64,000 nucleotides of DNA from Roseomonas sp. (GCA_020249865.1 JADCEV010000013.1:38237-102236), one strand, 5' to 3'; positions 33,987 through 44,515 are shown, counted from the first letter of the stretch. Notes: generated from the letters alone by a model not told the origin. Translations and numbers: made by a program.

Positions 33987-36900
33987 CTAGAATTCTTCCA
34001 CCTGCGCCACGCCCGGCACCACCCGCATGGCCTGCATCAGCCTGGGCCCGACATTGAAGCCGCCCGGCAGCGCGATTTCTACTTCCTGCTCACCGCCGAG
34101 CCGCGGCACCAGGATCACGCGGCCACGCCCGCGGCCTTCGCGCGTCAGCAAGGCGCGGATCGGATCGAGCGTCGCGGTCGCCTCCAACCACAGCTTGATC
34201 CCGCCACCGGCATTGGCAGCGACCTTGTCCAGGCTTTCAAGCTCGGTCGCGGTCAGGCGCAAGGCTTCGCCTTCCATGCGCAGATCGGCCGTCACCAGAA
34301 TGGCGCTGCCCTCCGCCAACAGGTCGCGGCTGCGGTTCAGCACCTCGGAAAAGCAGGTCACTTCGAAACTGCCATGGGTGTCGGAAACCCGAACCCAGGC
34401 CATGCGGCTGCCGGTCTTCGTCGTGCGTTCCTTGGCATTCACCACCGTGCCAGCCAGCTTCACGCGACCACCGCCGCGGCTCGCGCGGTCCGCAATGGCG
34501 GAAGATGGCACCACGCCAATGCGCTTCAGCGCCTGGCGATAGGCATCCAAGGGATGGGCGGAAAGATGAAAGCCAATCGCCTCGGCCTCCTGGGAAAGCC
34601 GATCAAGCGGCTGCCAATCCGGCACATCCGGCAGGCGCAGCGCCTCTGGCCGGCCAGGCTCGGCGCCGAAAAGGCCGATCTGGCCGCTTTCGCGTTCCTC
34701 GGCGCTGGCTTGGGCGCGGCGCAAAATGGTCTCGGCCCCGGCCATGACGCGGGCGCGATTGCCATCCAGGCATTCAAAAGCGCCGGCGCGGGCCAGGTTT
34801 TCGATCTGCATCTTGTTGAGCAGCTTGGGGTCCACCCGCGCCGCGAAATCTGCAAGCGAGGCAAAATCACCCCCCGCATCGCGCGCCGCCACCAGATCAC
34901 GCATGGCCCCTTCGCCAACGCGCTTCACGGCAGCAAGCGCGAAACGGATGGCCTGCTTGCCGTCATCCCGCGCTTCAACACGGAAATCGGCACCGCTGCG
35001 GTTGATATCCGGCGGCAGCACGGCAATGCCAAGCCGCGCCGCTTCCTGCATATGGCCGGCGAGCTTATCCGTATTGGAAAGATCAAGCGTCATGGAAGCC
35101 GCGAGGAAGGCCACCGTATGATTGGCCTTCAACCAAGCCGTTTGGTAGCTGACCAAGGCATAGGCCGCCGCATGGGATTTGTTGAAGCCGTAATCGGCGA
35201 AGCGTTCCATGAGGTCAAAAATCTCGGCGGCCTTGGCAGGTTCAATGCCGCGCGCCTCCGCGCCATCGCAGAAAATCTTGCGCTGGGCTTCCATTTCGCT
35301 CCGGATCTTCTTGCCCATGGCGCGACGCAGCAGGTCAGCAGCACCGAGCGAATAGCCCGCAAGGTCCTGCGCGATCTGCATGACCTGTTCCTGATAAACC
35401 ATGATGCCATAGGTTTCCGACAGGATATGCCGAATCGCCTCATGCGGCGGCGCCCAGGCCTCGCCATGTTTGCGGGAGCAATAGGCCGGGATATTCGCCA
35501 TGGGTCCGGGCCGATAAAGCGCGACGGCCGCCACCAAATCCTCAAAGCGGTTGGCGCGCATTTGCCGCAGGCAGTCGCGCATCCCCTGCCCTTCAAACTG
35601 GAACACGCCGGCGGCATCACCGCGCCCGAGCATTTCATAGGTTTTGGGGTCATCCAGCGGGATGGCGGCGATATCTACCTGAATCCCCTGCCCTTTCAGG
35701 ATATCGAGCGCGCGTTCAATAACCGTCAGGGTTTTCAGGCCGAGGAAGTCGAACTTCACCAGGCTCGCCATCTCGGCGTATTTCATCGAATATTGCGTAA
35801 CCAGATATTCGGATCGCGGGTCGCGATAGAGCGGCACGGTTTCGATCAAGGGCCTGCGCCCAATCACCACGCCGGCGGCATGGGTGGAGGCATTGCGGTA
35901 AAGCCCTTCCACCTGCAGCGCGATATCCAAAAGCCGCGCCACCTGTTCGTCGCTGTCGCGCATTTCCTGCAAACGCGCTTCGCCTTCAATCGCCTGGGAC
36001 AGCGTGACGGGCTTCGCCGGATTGTTCGGAATAAGCGAGGCGATCTTATCCACCTGGCCATAAGGCATGCCAAGCACGCGCCCGACATCGCGCACCGCCG
36101 CCTTGGCTTGCAGCTTGCCGAAGGTGATGATTTGCGCAACCCGATCTTCGCCATATTCGCGCCGGACATAGGCAATCACTTCGTCGCGGCGGTCCTGGCA
36201 GAAATCAATATCGAAATCCGGCATGGAAACGCGTTCGGGGTTGAGGAAGCGTTCGAACAGCAGCCCGAAACGAATGGGATCAAGATCCGTAATCAACAGC
36301 GCCCAGGCAGCGACCGAACCCGCGCCCGAACCACGCCCTGGCCCCACCGGAATGGGCGGGGTTTGCGCCTTGGCCCATTGGATGAAGTCCGCAACAATCA
36401 AGAAATAACCTGGAAAACCCATTTTCTCGATCACGCCGATTTCATAGGCTAGGCGTTCGCGATATTGCGCGCGGATTGCCTCATCCGGTGCGGGGCGCAT
36501 GGCGTCCAGGCGTTGTTCCAGCCCGGCTTCAGCCATGGCGCGGAGTGTCTCGGCTTCCGTCTTGCCTTCCTGCACCTTGGGGCAGATCGGCAATTCGGGC
36601 TTGCGCGCTTCGGTCATCACCGCACTCATGCGCGCAATGGCAAGCGTATTGTCGCAGGCATCGGGAAGGTCTGCGAAAAGCGCGCGCATGGCTTCCGCCG
36701 GTTTGAACCAATGCTCCGGCGTGACGCGGCGCCGGTCGCGTTCCGCCATGGTGCGGCCTTCGGCGATGCAGAGCAGCGCATCATGCGCTTCATACATGGA
36801 AGGTGCGGCGAAATAGACATCATTGGCCGCGATGATCGGCAGGCGCGCCCCATGCGCCAAGGCAAGCAAGGCGGGTTCCAGCCGCGCTTCCGCATCGCGG

Positions 36901-37436
36901 CCATGACGGTTGAGTTCTACCGCGAGCCGATCCGGGAAGGCTTCCTTTAGCCGCGCGAGAAGCCTTTCGGCGGCGGGTTTTTGGCCTTCCAACAACAGGC
37001 GCGAAATCGGGCCAAGCGTGCCGCCTGTCAGCAAAAACAGCCCTTCGGCATGTTCCGCGAGTTGATCCAGCAGCACGGCCGGCTTGCCCGAGGCATCTTC
37101 CCGCAGGAAGCCAAGCGATGACAGGCGCTGCAAATTATCCAAGCCACGCGGCGTGAGGGCGAGCGCCACCAGCGGGTCCGGCGGCAGCCGCAACGCATCG
37201 GGCCGATCAGCATCCGTGCTGGCCCGCGAAAGCCCCAATTGGCAGCCCATGATGGGCTGCACGCCCTTCTTGGTGCAGGCTTCGGCAAATTCCAAAGCGC
37301 CGAACAGATTGCCCGTATCCGTCAGCGCCAGCGCCGGCATGCCATCGGCGGCGGCAAGCGCGGCAAGCTTATCCGCCTTGATCGCGCCTTCCGAGAGCGA
37401 ATAGGCCGAATGCGTGTGCAGATGAATAAAGGACAT
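33987..37436 (-). CDS. dnaE: DNA polymerase III alpha subunit
   Basis: 1149 aa from ATG 37436, where the family start MSFIHLHTHSAYSLSEGA appears; the frame is open to 37484 but adds nothing recognisable. A PHP domain with HLHTHSAYS comes first, then the polymerase palm with GPGRGSGAGSVAAWALLITD and the catalytic aspartates in PDFDIDFCQDRRDEV, the fingers, a helix-hairpin-helix, and an OB fold near the C-terminus (LAGTVVNAKERTTKTGSRMAW). This is the replicative enzyme. It lies after the lolCD genes in a conserved block, disturbed only by the glycosyltransferase gene and hupE. Confidence 0.98.
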   Translation of the reverse strand: MSFIHLHTHSAYSLSEGAIKADKLAALAAADGMPALALTDTGNLFGALEFAEACTKKGVQPIMGCQLGLSRASTDADRPDALRLPPDPLVALALTPRGLDNLQRLSSLGFLREDASGKPAVLLDQLAEHAEGLFLLTGGTLGPISRLLLEGQKPAAERLLARLKEAFPDRLAVELNRHGRDAEARLEPALLALAHGARLPIIAANDVYFAAPSMYEAHDALLCIAEGRTMAERDRRRVTPEHWFKPAEAMRALFADLPDACDNTLAIARMSAVMTEARKPELPICPKVQEGKTEAETLRAMAEAGLEQRLDAMRPAPDEAIRAQYRERLAYEIGVIEKMGFPGYFLIVADFIQWAKAQTPPIPVGPGRGSGAGSVAAWALLITDLDPIRFGLLFERFLNPERVSMPDFDIDFCQDRRDEVIAYVRREYGEDRVAQIITFGKLQAKAAVRDVGRVLGMPYGQVDKIASLIPNNPAKPVTLSQAIEGEARLQEMRDSDEQVARLLDIALQVEGLYRNASTHAAGVVIGRRPLIETVPLYRDPRSEYLVTQYSMKYAEMASLVKFDFLGLKTLTVIERALDILKGQGIQVDIAAIPLDDPKTYEMLGRGDAAGVFQFEGQGMRDCLRQMRANRFEDLVAAVALYRPGPMANIPAYCSRKHGEAWAPPHEAIRHILSETYGIMVYQEQVMQIAQDLAGYSLGAADLLRRAMGKKIRSEMEAQRKIFCDGAEARGIEPAKAAEIFDLMERFADYGFNKSHAAAYALVSYQTAWLKANHTVAFLAASMTLDLSNTDKLAGHMQEAARLGIAVLPPDINRSGADFRVEARDDGKQAIRFALAAVKRVGEGAMRDLVAARDAGGDFASLADFAARVDPKLLNKMQIENLARAGAFECLDGNRARVMAGAETILRRAQASAEERESGQIGLFGAEPGRPEALRLPDVPDWQPLDRLSQEAEAIGFHLSAHPLDAYRQALKRIGVVPSSAIADRASRGGGRVKLAGTVVNAKERTTKTGSRMAWVRVSDTHGSFEVTCFSEVLNRSRDLLAEGSAILVTADLRMEGEALRLTATELESLDKVAANAGGGIKLWLEATATLDPIRALLTREGRGRGRVILVPRLGGEQEVEIALPGGFNVGPRLMQAMRVVPGVAQVEEF

Positions 37437-37547
37437 GCAGTTGGCGCTCCGGAATCGCGTGAGGCTCAAAGTTAGCACAGCCAAAAGCCCTTGCCTGCCG
37501 CCCCATGCGCGATCAGGATGGATTTTGGATTGTTACCGGAGCCACCC

Positions 37548-38129
37548 ATGTCCCTGCCCCGCCTTGCCCTGACCGCCCTGCCCTTCCTGGCGCTCGCCTT
37601 TGGCGCCAGCCCCGCGCTGGCCCATGCCGGGCATGAGCATGGCTTGGTTGCGGGTTTCCTACACCCGCTGATGGGCGCGGATCATGTGGCGGCGATGGTG
37701 GCGATTGGGCTTTGGGCGGCGTCCCTTGGCTGGCAGCGCGGCTGGCTGCCGCCCGTGGGTTTCCTGGCCGGCATGGCGGGCGGCATTGCGCTTGGCCTCG
37801 CGGGCGGCATCGGGCTTGGCTTTGGCGTGGTTGAAACCGCGGTGGCGGGCAGCCTGATCGTGCTCGGCGCCATGCTGGCCATGGCGCAGCCCTTCCGCGC
37901 GGCGGTGGCGCTGCCCTTGGTGCTGGTGGCGGGGCTGGTGCATGGCTTGGCGCATGGCGGTGAGATAGCCAGCGCGGCACTGCCGACCGCTTTCGGCATG
38001 CTGGCGGGTTCCGCGCTGCTGCATGGTTTTGGTGTGGCACTTGGTGTGGCGAGCGCGCGCTATGCGGGCGCGCTCCGCTTTGGTGGCGCAGCAATTGCGG
38101 GCTTTGGGGCGTTGTTGCTGCTGGGGTAA
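37548..38129 (+). CDS. HupE/UreJ-family protein
   Basis: 193 aa with a signal peptide ending near ALAHA. The family signature HPLMGADHVAAMVAIGLWA (H-x5-D-H) is present, followed by about six hydrophobic segments and HGLAHGGEI. HupE/UreJ proteins are nickel (or cobalt) permeases that serve hydrogenase or urease. No hydrogenase or urease gene is in the window. It sits between dnaE and lolD on the opposite strand. Confidence 0.85.
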   Translation: MSLPRLALTALPFLALAFGASPALAHAGHEHGLVAGFLHPLMGADHVAAMVAIGLWAASLGWQRGWLPPVGFLAGMAGGIALGLAGGIGLGFGVVETAVAGSLIVLGAMLAMAQPFRAAVALPLVLVAGLVHGLAHGGEIASAALPTAFGMLAGSALLHGFGVALGVASARYAGALRFGGAAIAGFGALLLLG

Positions 38130-38131
38130 AT

Positions 38132-38812
38132 CTACCCGCTTACGATCTTCCCATCACGCAGCGTCACCACGCGGTCCATTCGGCGCGCAAGGTCAGGATT
38201 ATGCGTGGCGATCAGCGCCGCCAGCCCCTGGCCGCGCACCTGTTCCAGCAATTCGGCAAAAACCCGATCAGATGTGGCGACATCCAAATTGCCCGTCGGT
38301 TCATCCGCCAATAACAACCTTGGCTGATTGGCGAGTGCGCGGGCAATCGCCACGCGCTGCTGTTCGCCACCCGAGAGCTTCCCTGGCCGATGATCCAACC
38401 GCGCTTGCAGGCCAAAAATGCCGAGCAAATCCTTCGCACGCTGGGTTGCCTCGGTGCGGCTTTTGCCGGCGGCAAGCTGAGGCAGGATGATGTTCTCGGC
38501 GGCGGTGAATTCCGGCAGCAAATGATGGAATTGATAGACGAAGCCAATGGTGGTGCGGCGAATGGTCGTGCGCGCCTCGTCCGAAAGTGACCCGGCTGCC
38601 TGACCGGCGATGAAGACCTCGCCGCCATCAGGCTTTTCCAGCAAACCAGCCAGATGCAGCAAGGTTGATTTGCCGGTGCCGGAAGGGGCCACCAGCGCTA
38701 CGATCTCACCCGCCGCAATGGTCAGATCAGCGCCGAGCAGCACGGGCAATTCGCCCGCTTCCGTGCGGTAGCGGCGTTCAACGGCAGCCAGGCGCAGCGG
38801 CGCTTCATTCAT
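38132..38812 (-). CDS. lolD: LolD, lipoprotein-release ABC ATPase
   Basis: 226 aa from ATG 38812 (the longer frame to 39046 lies inside lolC). Motifs are Walker [10 protein letters not shown]-loop [13 protein letters not shown], signature [15 protein letters not shown] and Walker [13 protein letters not shown]. The [11 protein letters not shown] block is diagnostic of LolD. The protein energises release of lipoproteins from the inner membrane. It overlaps the permease stop by eight bases (ATGAATGA). Confidence 0.96.
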   Translation of the reverse strand: MNEAPLRLAAVERRYRTEAGELPVLLGADLTIAAGEIVALVAPSGTGKSTLLHLAGLLEKPDGGEVFIAGQAAGSLSDEARTTIRRTTIGFVYQFHHLLPEFTAAENIILPQLAAGKSRTEATQRAKDLLGIFGLQARLDHRPGKLSGGEQQRVAIARALANQPRLLLADEPTGNLDVATSDRVFAELLEQVRGQGLAALIATHNPDLARRMDRVVTLRDGKIVSG

Positions 38813-40052
38813 TGCGCAGCATCTCCACCGGATCGGTGCGCGCTGCGCGCCAGGACGGGTAAAGGGTCGCGAGGAAGGACAGGCCAAGCCCCATCGCCAC
38901 CACCTGCGCCACTTCATTGTAATCCAGGATCGCGGGCAGGCGCGTGAGGAAATAGACCTCTGGGCTGAATAGTTCAGTGCCCGAGAGCGATTGCAGGAAT
39001 TGCCTGATGCTTTCGATATTGAGGCAGAATACCAGCCCCAGCACAAAGCCGATCATGGTACCGAGCACGCCGATGGAAGCACCGCACAACAGGAAAATCC
39101 GCATCACCGCGCCCTTGGTTGCGCCCATGGTACGCAGCACCGCGATATCCCGCCCCTTATCCTTCACGAGCATGATCAGGCTGGAGACGATATTGAAGGC
39201 CGCAACGATGATAATCAGTGTCAGGATCAGGAACATCACATTGCGTTCCACCTGTACCGCATTGAAGAAGCTGGAATTGGCATCCTGCCAGGAATGCACG
39301 ATCACGCGGCTGCCCGCGGCTTCCTGAATCTGCCGCATGACGCCGCGCAGCCGCGTTGGGTCCTGCACGAACACCTCGATCTGCGTCGCGGCATCTCGCT
39401 GCTGGAAATAAAGCTGCGCGGCTTCCAAGGGCAGAAAGACAAAGCTGCTATCATATTCATTCATGCCGACATCAAACAGCGCAACCACGCGATAGGCGCG
39501 CACGCGCGGCACCGTGCCAAAGACCGTGGTGCGCCCCTGGGGCGAGACCAGGCTCACATTGTCCCCCACCGAAACACGCAAGCGGGCCGCAAGGCGACGC
39601 CCGATAATGATGGCATCCTCGCCTTCAAAAGCATCCAGGCTGCCAAGCCTGATGCCATCCGCAATCAGATGCCGCGCGCGCAAATCTTCCGGACGGATCC
39701 CGCGCGCCAAACCACCCGTGGCGCCGCCAGCATCGGAGGTAATCAGCACCTGCCCTTCCACAATCGGCGTGGCGGAAACCACCCCCGGCACGGCACGAAT
39801 GCGCTTGGTCACATCATCAAAATCGGTGAAGGAAGTGCCCACCGCATAGACGCCCAGATGCCCATTGAGCCCCAGAATGCGGCCGAGCAATTCCTGGCGA
39901 AAGCCATTCATCACGCTCATGACAATGATCAGTGTCGCGACACCAAGCGCGATGCCAACCAGCGAGAAAATGGCGATGACCGAGACGAAACGCTCACCCT
40001 TCCGCGCGCGCAAATAGCGGAAGGCGACCATACGCTCAAAAGCGTTGAACAT
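38805..40052 (-). CDS. lolC: LolC/LolE-type lipoprotein-release permease
   Basis: 415 aa inner-membrane protein: one N-terminal and three C-terminal membrane segments ([34 protein letters not shown] near the start; [42 protein letters not shown] in the MacB-like ending) around a large periplasmic domain. There is only one permease gene here, as is usual in alphaproteobacteria, where a homodimer is likely (LolF-like). It starts 6 bases downstream of proS. Confidence 0.93.
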   Translation of the reverse strand: MFNAFERMVAFRYLRARKGERFVSVIAIFSLVGIALGVATLIIVMSVMNGFRQELLGRILGLNGHLGVYAVGTSFTDFDDVTKRIRAVPGVVSATPIVEGQVLITSDAGGATGGLARGIRPEDLRARHLIADGIRLGSLDAFEGEDAIIIGRRLAARLRVSVGDNVSLVSPQGRTTVFGTVPRVRAYRVVALFDVGMNEYDSSFVFLPLEAAQLYFQQRDAATQIEVFVQDPTRLRGVMRQIQEAAGSRVIVHSWQDANSSFFNAVQVERNVMFLILTLIIIVAAFNIVSSLIMLVKDKGRDIAVLRTMGATKGAVMRIFLLCGASIGVLGTMIGFVLGLVFCLNIESIRQFLQSLSGTELFSPEVYFLTRLPAILDYNEVAQVVAMGLGLSFLATLYPSWRAARTDPVEMLRNE

Positions 40053-40058
40053 GCTGGC

Positions 40059-41372
40059 TCAGCCGCCCCTGATGCGGGTGATGGCATCTTCCAATGAGAC
40101 TTCCTCACGCTCCCCGGTCATGCGGCGCTTCAATTCAACGCGCCCGGCAGCGGCACCACGCGGGCCGATGATGGCCTGCCAGGGAAAGCCCATGAGGTCC
40201 GCATCGGCGAATTTCTCGCCGGCGCGCACGGCGCGATCATCATAAACCGCGTGTTCCGTGCCAAGCCGCGCATAAAGGGTTTCGCAAAGCCCATCCGTCG
40301 GCCCATCGCCGGGGCGAAGATTGAGAATGGCCGCCGCCCAGGGTGCGACTGCATCGGGCCATTTGATGCCGGCATCATCATGATTGGCTTCAATCAGCGC
40401 GCCGACGAGGCGGGAGACACCAATGCCATAGCTCCCCATCTCAGGAATCACCGGCTGGCCATCCGGCCCTGTCACGGCCATGCCCATGGCCGCGCTGTAT
40501 TTGGTGCCGAAATAAAAGATATGGCCCACTTCAATGCCGCGGGCGGAAACGCGCTTGTCTTCGGCAAGCGCGGCCCAAGCCGCTTCATCATGCATTTCCT
40601 CGGTGGCCGCGTAATGGCTGGTCCAGAAATCCACCTGCGCGGTCAGATCGCTGTCATAATCAGGCGCTTCGGCCAGCACATCGCGTTCCAGCAAATCGCG
40701 GCTCACGAAAACCTGGCTTTCGCCCGTCTCAGCCAGGATGATGAATTCATGCGAAAGATTGCCACCAATCGGCCCCGTATCGGCACGCATCGGAATGGCC
40801 TTCAGGCCCATGCGCGCAAAGGTGCGCAAATAGGCCAGGAACATCTGCCGATAGGAATGCTGCGCGCCTTCCTTCGTCAGGTCAAAGGAATAGGCATCCT
40901 TCATCAGGAATTCGCGCCCGCGCATCACGCCGAAACGTGGGCGCACCTCATCGCGGAATTTCCACTGGATGTGATACAAATTGCGCGGCAGATCGCGGTA
41001 GGATTTGGCGAATTGCTTGAAGATATCCGTGACCATTTCCTCATTGGTCGGGCCGAACAGCATTTCGCGTTCATGCCGGTCACGGATGCGGAGCATTTCC
41101 TTACCGTAATCATCATAGCGCCCGCTTTCGCGCCAAAGCTCCGCCGGCTGGATGGTCGGCATCAGGATTTCCTGCGCCCCGGCGCGGTCCTGTTCTTCGC
41201 GCACAATCTGTTCAACGCGGCGCAGCACACGCAAGCCCGCCGGAAGCCAGGCATAAATCCCCGCCGAGGTCTGGCGGATCAGGCCCGCGCGCAGCATGAG
41301 GCGGTGGGAGGCGATTTGCGCCTCGGCCGGGGTTTCCTTCAGTGTCGGCAAAAAGGCGCGAGAAAGGCGCAA
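40059..41372 (-). CDS. proS: Prolyl-tRNA synthetase, short alphaproteobacterial form
   Basis: 437 aa class II synthetase. TTG start at 41372, with AAGGA eight bases upstream, is preferred because the family begins [19 protein letters not shown]. Class II motifs: [56 protein letters not shown] and [18 protein letters not shown]. The internal editing (INS) domain of the bacterial long form is absent, typical of this lineage. Next gene downstream is lolC. Confidence 0.96.
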   Translation of the reverse strand: MRLSRAFLPTLKETPAEAQIASHRLMLRAGLIRQTSAGIYAWLPAGLRVLRRVEQIVREEQDRAGAQEILMPTIQPAELWRESGRYDDYGKEMLRIRDRHEREMLFGPTNEEMVTDIFKQFAKSYRDLPRNLYHIQWKFRDEVRPRFGVMRGREFLMKDAYSFDLTKEGAQHSYRQMFLAYLRTFARMGLKAIPMRADTGPIGGNLSHEFIILAETGESQVFVSRDLLERDVLAEAPDYDSDLTAQVDFWTSHYAATEEMHDEAAWAALAEDKRVSARGIEVGHIFYFGTKYSAAMGMAVTGPDGQPVIPEMGSYGIGVSRLVGALIEANHDDAGIKWPDAVAPWAAAILNLRPGDGPTDGLCETLYARLGTEHAVYDDRAVRAGEKFADADLMGFPWQAIIGPRGAAAGRVELKRRMTGEREEVSLEDAITRIRGG

Positions 41373-41552
41373 GGCTCTGATCCTTCATCCTGGTCTGGTC
41401 GGGCGGCGCACCCTAATCCAGAAGCGCAAAGGGGGAAAACACCCTGCCCGCCGCGCAATAAAATATCGCATTTTTATTGTGCGGCGCAGCAATTCGTAAT
41501 TTTGGGCGAGTTTATGGCATTTTCATGCTTGCCAGCGGGCAGGACAAACACT

Positions 41553-41647
41553 TACAAAAGAAAAGGCCGCCACCATCAGGCAGCGGCCCAAGTTTAGGGA
41601 GGAAACGCCAGTCACACGGCAGAGGAAGAAACCAATCTCCCTCTCGT
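41553..41647 (-). ncRNA. Small RNA resembling the alpha-r8/MmgR family
   Basis: Read on the minus strand: a hairpin AGAGGGAGA / TCTTCCTCT with loop TTGGTT, a spacer, the unpaired motif TTTCCTCCCT (41596-41605), then a terminator stem GGCCGCTGCC / GGTGGCGGCC (41565-41588) with a T-rich tail. The UUUCCUCCCU motif can bind Shine-Dalgarno sequences and, as I remember it, is the conserved core of MmgR, which targets phasin messengers in rhizobia. A promoter fit is listed separately. The family name is from memory and was not searched. Confidence 0.62.
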
Positions 41648-41653
41648 TTGCGT

Positions 41654-41682
41654 AGAATGGCGGACCAGCTTCGAAGGCTCAA
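41654..41682 (-). promoter_or_regulatory. Promoter candidate for the MmgR-like RNA
   Basis: On the minus strand a TTGAGC box (41677-41682) and a CATTCT box (41654-41659) are 17 bases apart, placing the start near 41647, just before the first hairpin of the RNA. Confidence 0.45.
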
Positions 41683-41747
41683 CCAAAAAAGGCCAAGAGC
41701 GCGGTCGAAAAAGCAGCTACCAGACTTAGATTGCCCGGATATAAGGC

Positions 41748-41772
41748 AAAACCGACCCCAGGGTCGGTTTTT
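41748..41772 (-). terminator. Bidirectional terminator after DUF1467
   Basis: AAACCGACC pairs with GGTCGGTTT around a four-base loop; T runs follow on both strands (TTTTT on +, TTTTGCC on -). It begins directly after the DUF1467 stop and insulates the rnj operon from the sRNA gene. Confidence 0.7.
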
Positions 41773-41775
41773 CGC

Positions 41776-42039
41776 TTAATTGGTAGGCATGGAGAGAATG
41801 CCGCTCCGGAAAGAGAGCCATTCGCTTTCAATCAGCCACCATAGAATGAGCCAAATCACCCCCGCCAGCGCCGTGGTACCAAGCAGCTTCCAGCCCATCA
41901 GGTGCTTTTGCGGCGCACCGCGCCAGCCGCCTTCTTCCAGCTTGCCCTGGGAATCGGGGCGCGTGCCCACCGGCAACACGCAAAACAGCGCCAGCCACCA
42001 GATCAGCAAATAAAGAATGACGCCGGTGAAGACCGACAT
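41776..42039 (-). CDS. DUF1467 family small membrane protein
   Basis: 87 aa with two hydrophobic segments, at residues 3-24 (VFTGVILYLLIWWLALFCVLPV) and about 50-70 (LGTTALAGVIWLILWWLI), around a polar loop that includes GTRPDSQGK and GAPQKHLMGWK. The family is conserved in alphaproteobacteria next to rnj and proS, and its function is unknown. It starts 3 bases after the rnj stop, so it belongs to the rnj operon. Confidence 0.88.
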   Translation of the reverse strand: MSVFTGVILYLLIWWLALFCVLPVGTRPDSQGKLEEGGWRGAPQKHLMGWKLLGTTALAGVIWLILWWLIESEWLSFRSGILSMPTN

Positions 42040-42042
42040 GGC

Positions 42043-43689
42043 TTAAACCCTGATCACGTGGATTTCGACATTGGGCCGCTTCTTGAAGCGCCGCCCCAAA
42101 GCCTTGCGCAAGGCAGCGCGAAGCGATTCGCGTAAGCTTTCATCATCATCGCGCAAGCCCGCCGGCAGATCGGCAATGCTGCGGCGAAGTTCTGCCGCGA
42201 CCAGCCCAGGCTCGGGATCGGATTCGGCGAAAAGTCCGGGCGCGGTGATCATGGGATCGCCCAGCACCCTGCCCTGCCGATCAAGCGCGACGGAAGCCAG
42301 CACCACGCCGTTGAACATCATGCGCCGGCGCGCGGCGATCACATCGCCATCCAGGGGCAGAAGGCGTTCACCATCCACGGCAAGCCGGCCAGTGGGGACG
42401 GTTTCAATCACCTCAGCCCGATTGCCGGAAAGGCGCAGCACATCGCCATCATTCAACAAGACAGGCTTGGCACCAGCAGAGCGCGCCAGATCCGCATGTT
42501 CCTGCATATGGCGCCATTCGCCATGCACGGGCACGGCGATGCGCGGCTTCACCAGGCCATAAAGGCGGCGCAATTCGTCGCGCGCCGGGTGGCCAGAGAC
42601 ATGCACCAGCGCCTGTTCATCCGTGATCACGCGGCAACCGCGGCGCGCCAGCCCATCCTGCACGCGCTGAATCGCAATCTCATTCCCCGGTATCTGGCGG
42701 GAGGAGAAGATCACCGTATCGCCCTCACCAAGCGCAATCGCCGGGTGCTTGTCTTCCGCGATCTTCGCCATGGCGGAACGTGGTTCGCCCTGGCTGCCAG
42801 TGCAGATCAGCAAAATCTCATCATCGGGCAGGAAGCCCGCTTCTTCCTCATCCAAAAAGGGCGGCAGCGACTTCAGATAGCCGCATTCGCGCGCCGAGGC
42901 TTCCATATTGCGCAAAGACCGCCCGAGCAGTGCCACTTGTCGCCCCGCCGCACGGCCCGCCACCGCAATGCTTTCCATGCGCGCGACATTGGATGCAAAG
43001 CAGGTCACCGCAATGCGCCCCTTGATGCCCTTGATCAATTCCGTGAGCGAGGCGCGCACCTCTGCCTCACTGCCCGAATGGCCTTCAACCAAGGCATTGG
43101 TCGAATCGCAGACCATCGCGAGCACGCCTTCCTCGCCAAGCCTGGCGAAGGCGCCTTCATCCGTTGGCGCGCCAATGAGTGGCTTGGGGTCAAGCTTCCA
43201 ATCGCCAGTGTGTAGAACAAGGCCATAGGGCGTGCGCAGCACAAGCGCCTGGGCTTCAGGAATGGAGTGTGTGACGGGGATGAAGCTGCAATCAAATGGG
43301 CCAAGCTTCACGCGCCCGCCCGGCGGCAATTCATGCAGGCGCACTTCATGGATCATGCCCGCTTCGCCAAGCTTGCGGCGCAGCACGGAAAGCACGAAAG
43401 CCGTGCCATAAATGGGGCAGCGCAATTGCCGCCACAAATGCACCACCGCGCCGATATGGTCTTCATGCGCATGGGTGATGATCAGGCCCTGTAGGGTGCT
43501 GCGATGTTCCGCAAGCCAGGCCGCATCCGGCACCATGACATCCACTTCCGGCTGATCCGACCCGGCAAAGCCAAGCCCGCAATCCACCGCCAGCAAGGCG
43601 CCATCGCAACGATAGACATTAAGGTTCATTCCGATCTCACCCGTCCCGCCCAGCGGGATGAAGGCAAGATCGCCAGTCATGACATTCAT
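42043..43689 (-). CDS. rnj: Ribonuclease J
   Basis: 548 aa. Metallo-beta-lactamase fold with LGGTGEIGMNLNVYRCDG, the Zn-binding THAHEDHIG, and PVTHSIPEAQALVL, followed by the beta-CASP block (VCDSTNA, TCFASNVARMESI, GSQGEPRSAMAKIA, VSGHPARDELRRLYGLVKP, PVHGEWRHMQEHADLA). RNase J acts as endonuclease and 5' exonuclease in RNA maturation and turnover. It starts 4 bases after coaX. Confidence 0.96.
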   Translation of the reverse strand: MNVMTGDLAFIPLGGTGEIGMNLNVYRCDGALLAVDCGLGFAGSDQPEVDVMVPDAAWLAEHRSTLQGLIITHAHEDHIGAVVHLWRQLRCPIYGTAFVLSVLRRKLGEAGMIHEVRLHELPPGGRVKLGPFDCSFIPVTHSIPEAQALVLRTPYGLVLHTGDWKLDPKPLIGAPTDEGAFARLGEEGVLAMVCDSTNALVEGHSGSEAEVRASLTELIKGIKGRIAVTCFASNVARMESIAVAGRAAGRQVALLGRSLRNMEASARECGYLKSLPPFLDEEEAGFLPDDEILLICTGSQGEPRSAMAKIAEDKHPAIALGEGDTVIFSSRQIPGNEIAIQRVQDGLARRGCRVITDEQALVHVSGHPARDELRRLYGLVKPRIAVPVHGEWRHMQEHADLARSAGAKPVLLNDGDVLRLSGNRAEVIETVPTGRLAVDGERLLPLDGDVIAARRRMMFNGVVLASVALDRQGRVLGDPMITAPGLFAESDPEPGLVAAELRRSIADLPAGLRDDDESLRESLRAALRKALGRRFKKRPNVEIHVIRV

Positions 43690-43693
43690 GGTG

Positions 43694-44512
43694 CTAGTCA
43701 GAATCCGATCTGAGGGGATCGCGGAGCGCGCTTTGGTGGAAGACAGATGAAGGATTGCGCTCGGCCAGCAGGCGCAACCCTTCCAGCGTTATGTCGGGAT
43801 CGGTTCTTTCAATGACAAGGGTGCCCTCGGCGAATAGCGGTGCAAGGCCACCCGTACCAATCACCTTCATCGGCCCGCCAAATTCCGCCTTGATGCGGGA
43901 GACAATGCCCTCCACCAGGCCGACATAGCCCCAATAGATGCCCGATTGCATGGCGGGCACGGTGGCGCGGCCAATCACCGATTGCGGGCGGCCAATGCCG
44001 ATGCGCGGCAGGCGCGCGGCGGCCTTATGCAGCGCTTCGATGGAAAGATTGATGCCGGGCGAAATGGCGCCGCCCAGATAGGACCCATCGCCATCAACCA
44101 CATCAAAAGTGGTGGCGGTGCCGAAATCAATCACGATCAGCGGCCCGCCATAACGTGTATGGGCGGCAAGTGCATTCAGCAGGCGGTCGGCGCCGACTTC
44201 CTCCGGCCGATCCACGCGAATGGCGAAACCCCAATCGAGCGGCGCGCGCGCAATCAGCGGCTCGCAATCCATCCATTCTCGGCAAAGCCGGCGCAGATTG
44301 TAAAGTGCTGCCGGCACCACCGTACCGATGACGCAGCGCAGAATATCATTGGGCGTTACGCCGGCATGTTGGAAAAGTGCCAGCAGCCAGACGGCGTATT
44401 CATCCGAAGTGCGGTCCGCGCGCGTGGCAATGCGCCAGCGCCCACGCCATTCCGTGCCGTCATGGACCGCGAAAACGACATTGGTATTGCCGGCATCAAT
44501 GACGAGTAGCAT
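43694..44512 (-). CDS. coaX: Type III pantothenate kinase
   Basis: 272 aa. ASKHA-fold phosphate site [18 protein letters not shown] begins the protein; further motifs are [18 protein letters not shown] [49 protein letters not shown] and GTGGLAPLF. It makes phosphopantothenate, the first CoA step. The birA-coaX-rnj order is conserved in the group. It starts 3 bases after the birA stop. Confidence 0.96.
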   Translation of the reverse strand: MLLVIDAGNTNVVFAVHDGTEWRGRWRIATRADRTSDEYAVWLLALFQHAGVTPNDILRCVIGTVVPAALYNLRRLCREWMDCEPLIARAPLDWGFAIRVDRPEEVGADRLLNALAAHTRYGGPLIVIDFGTATTFDVVDGDGSYLGGAISPGINLSIEALHKAAARLPRIGIGRPQSVIGRATVPAMQSGIYWGYVGLVEGIVSRIKAEFGGPMKVIGTGGLAPLFAEGTLVIERTDPDITLEGLRLLAERNPSSVFHQSALRDPLRSDSD

Positions 44513-44515
44513 GGA

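Noticed and set aside
34374..36452. 692-codon open frame on the + strand opposite dnaE
   Set aside because: It is fully antisense to a well-conserved gene, is rich in His/Arg as expected from mirrored GC-rich codons, and matches no family.
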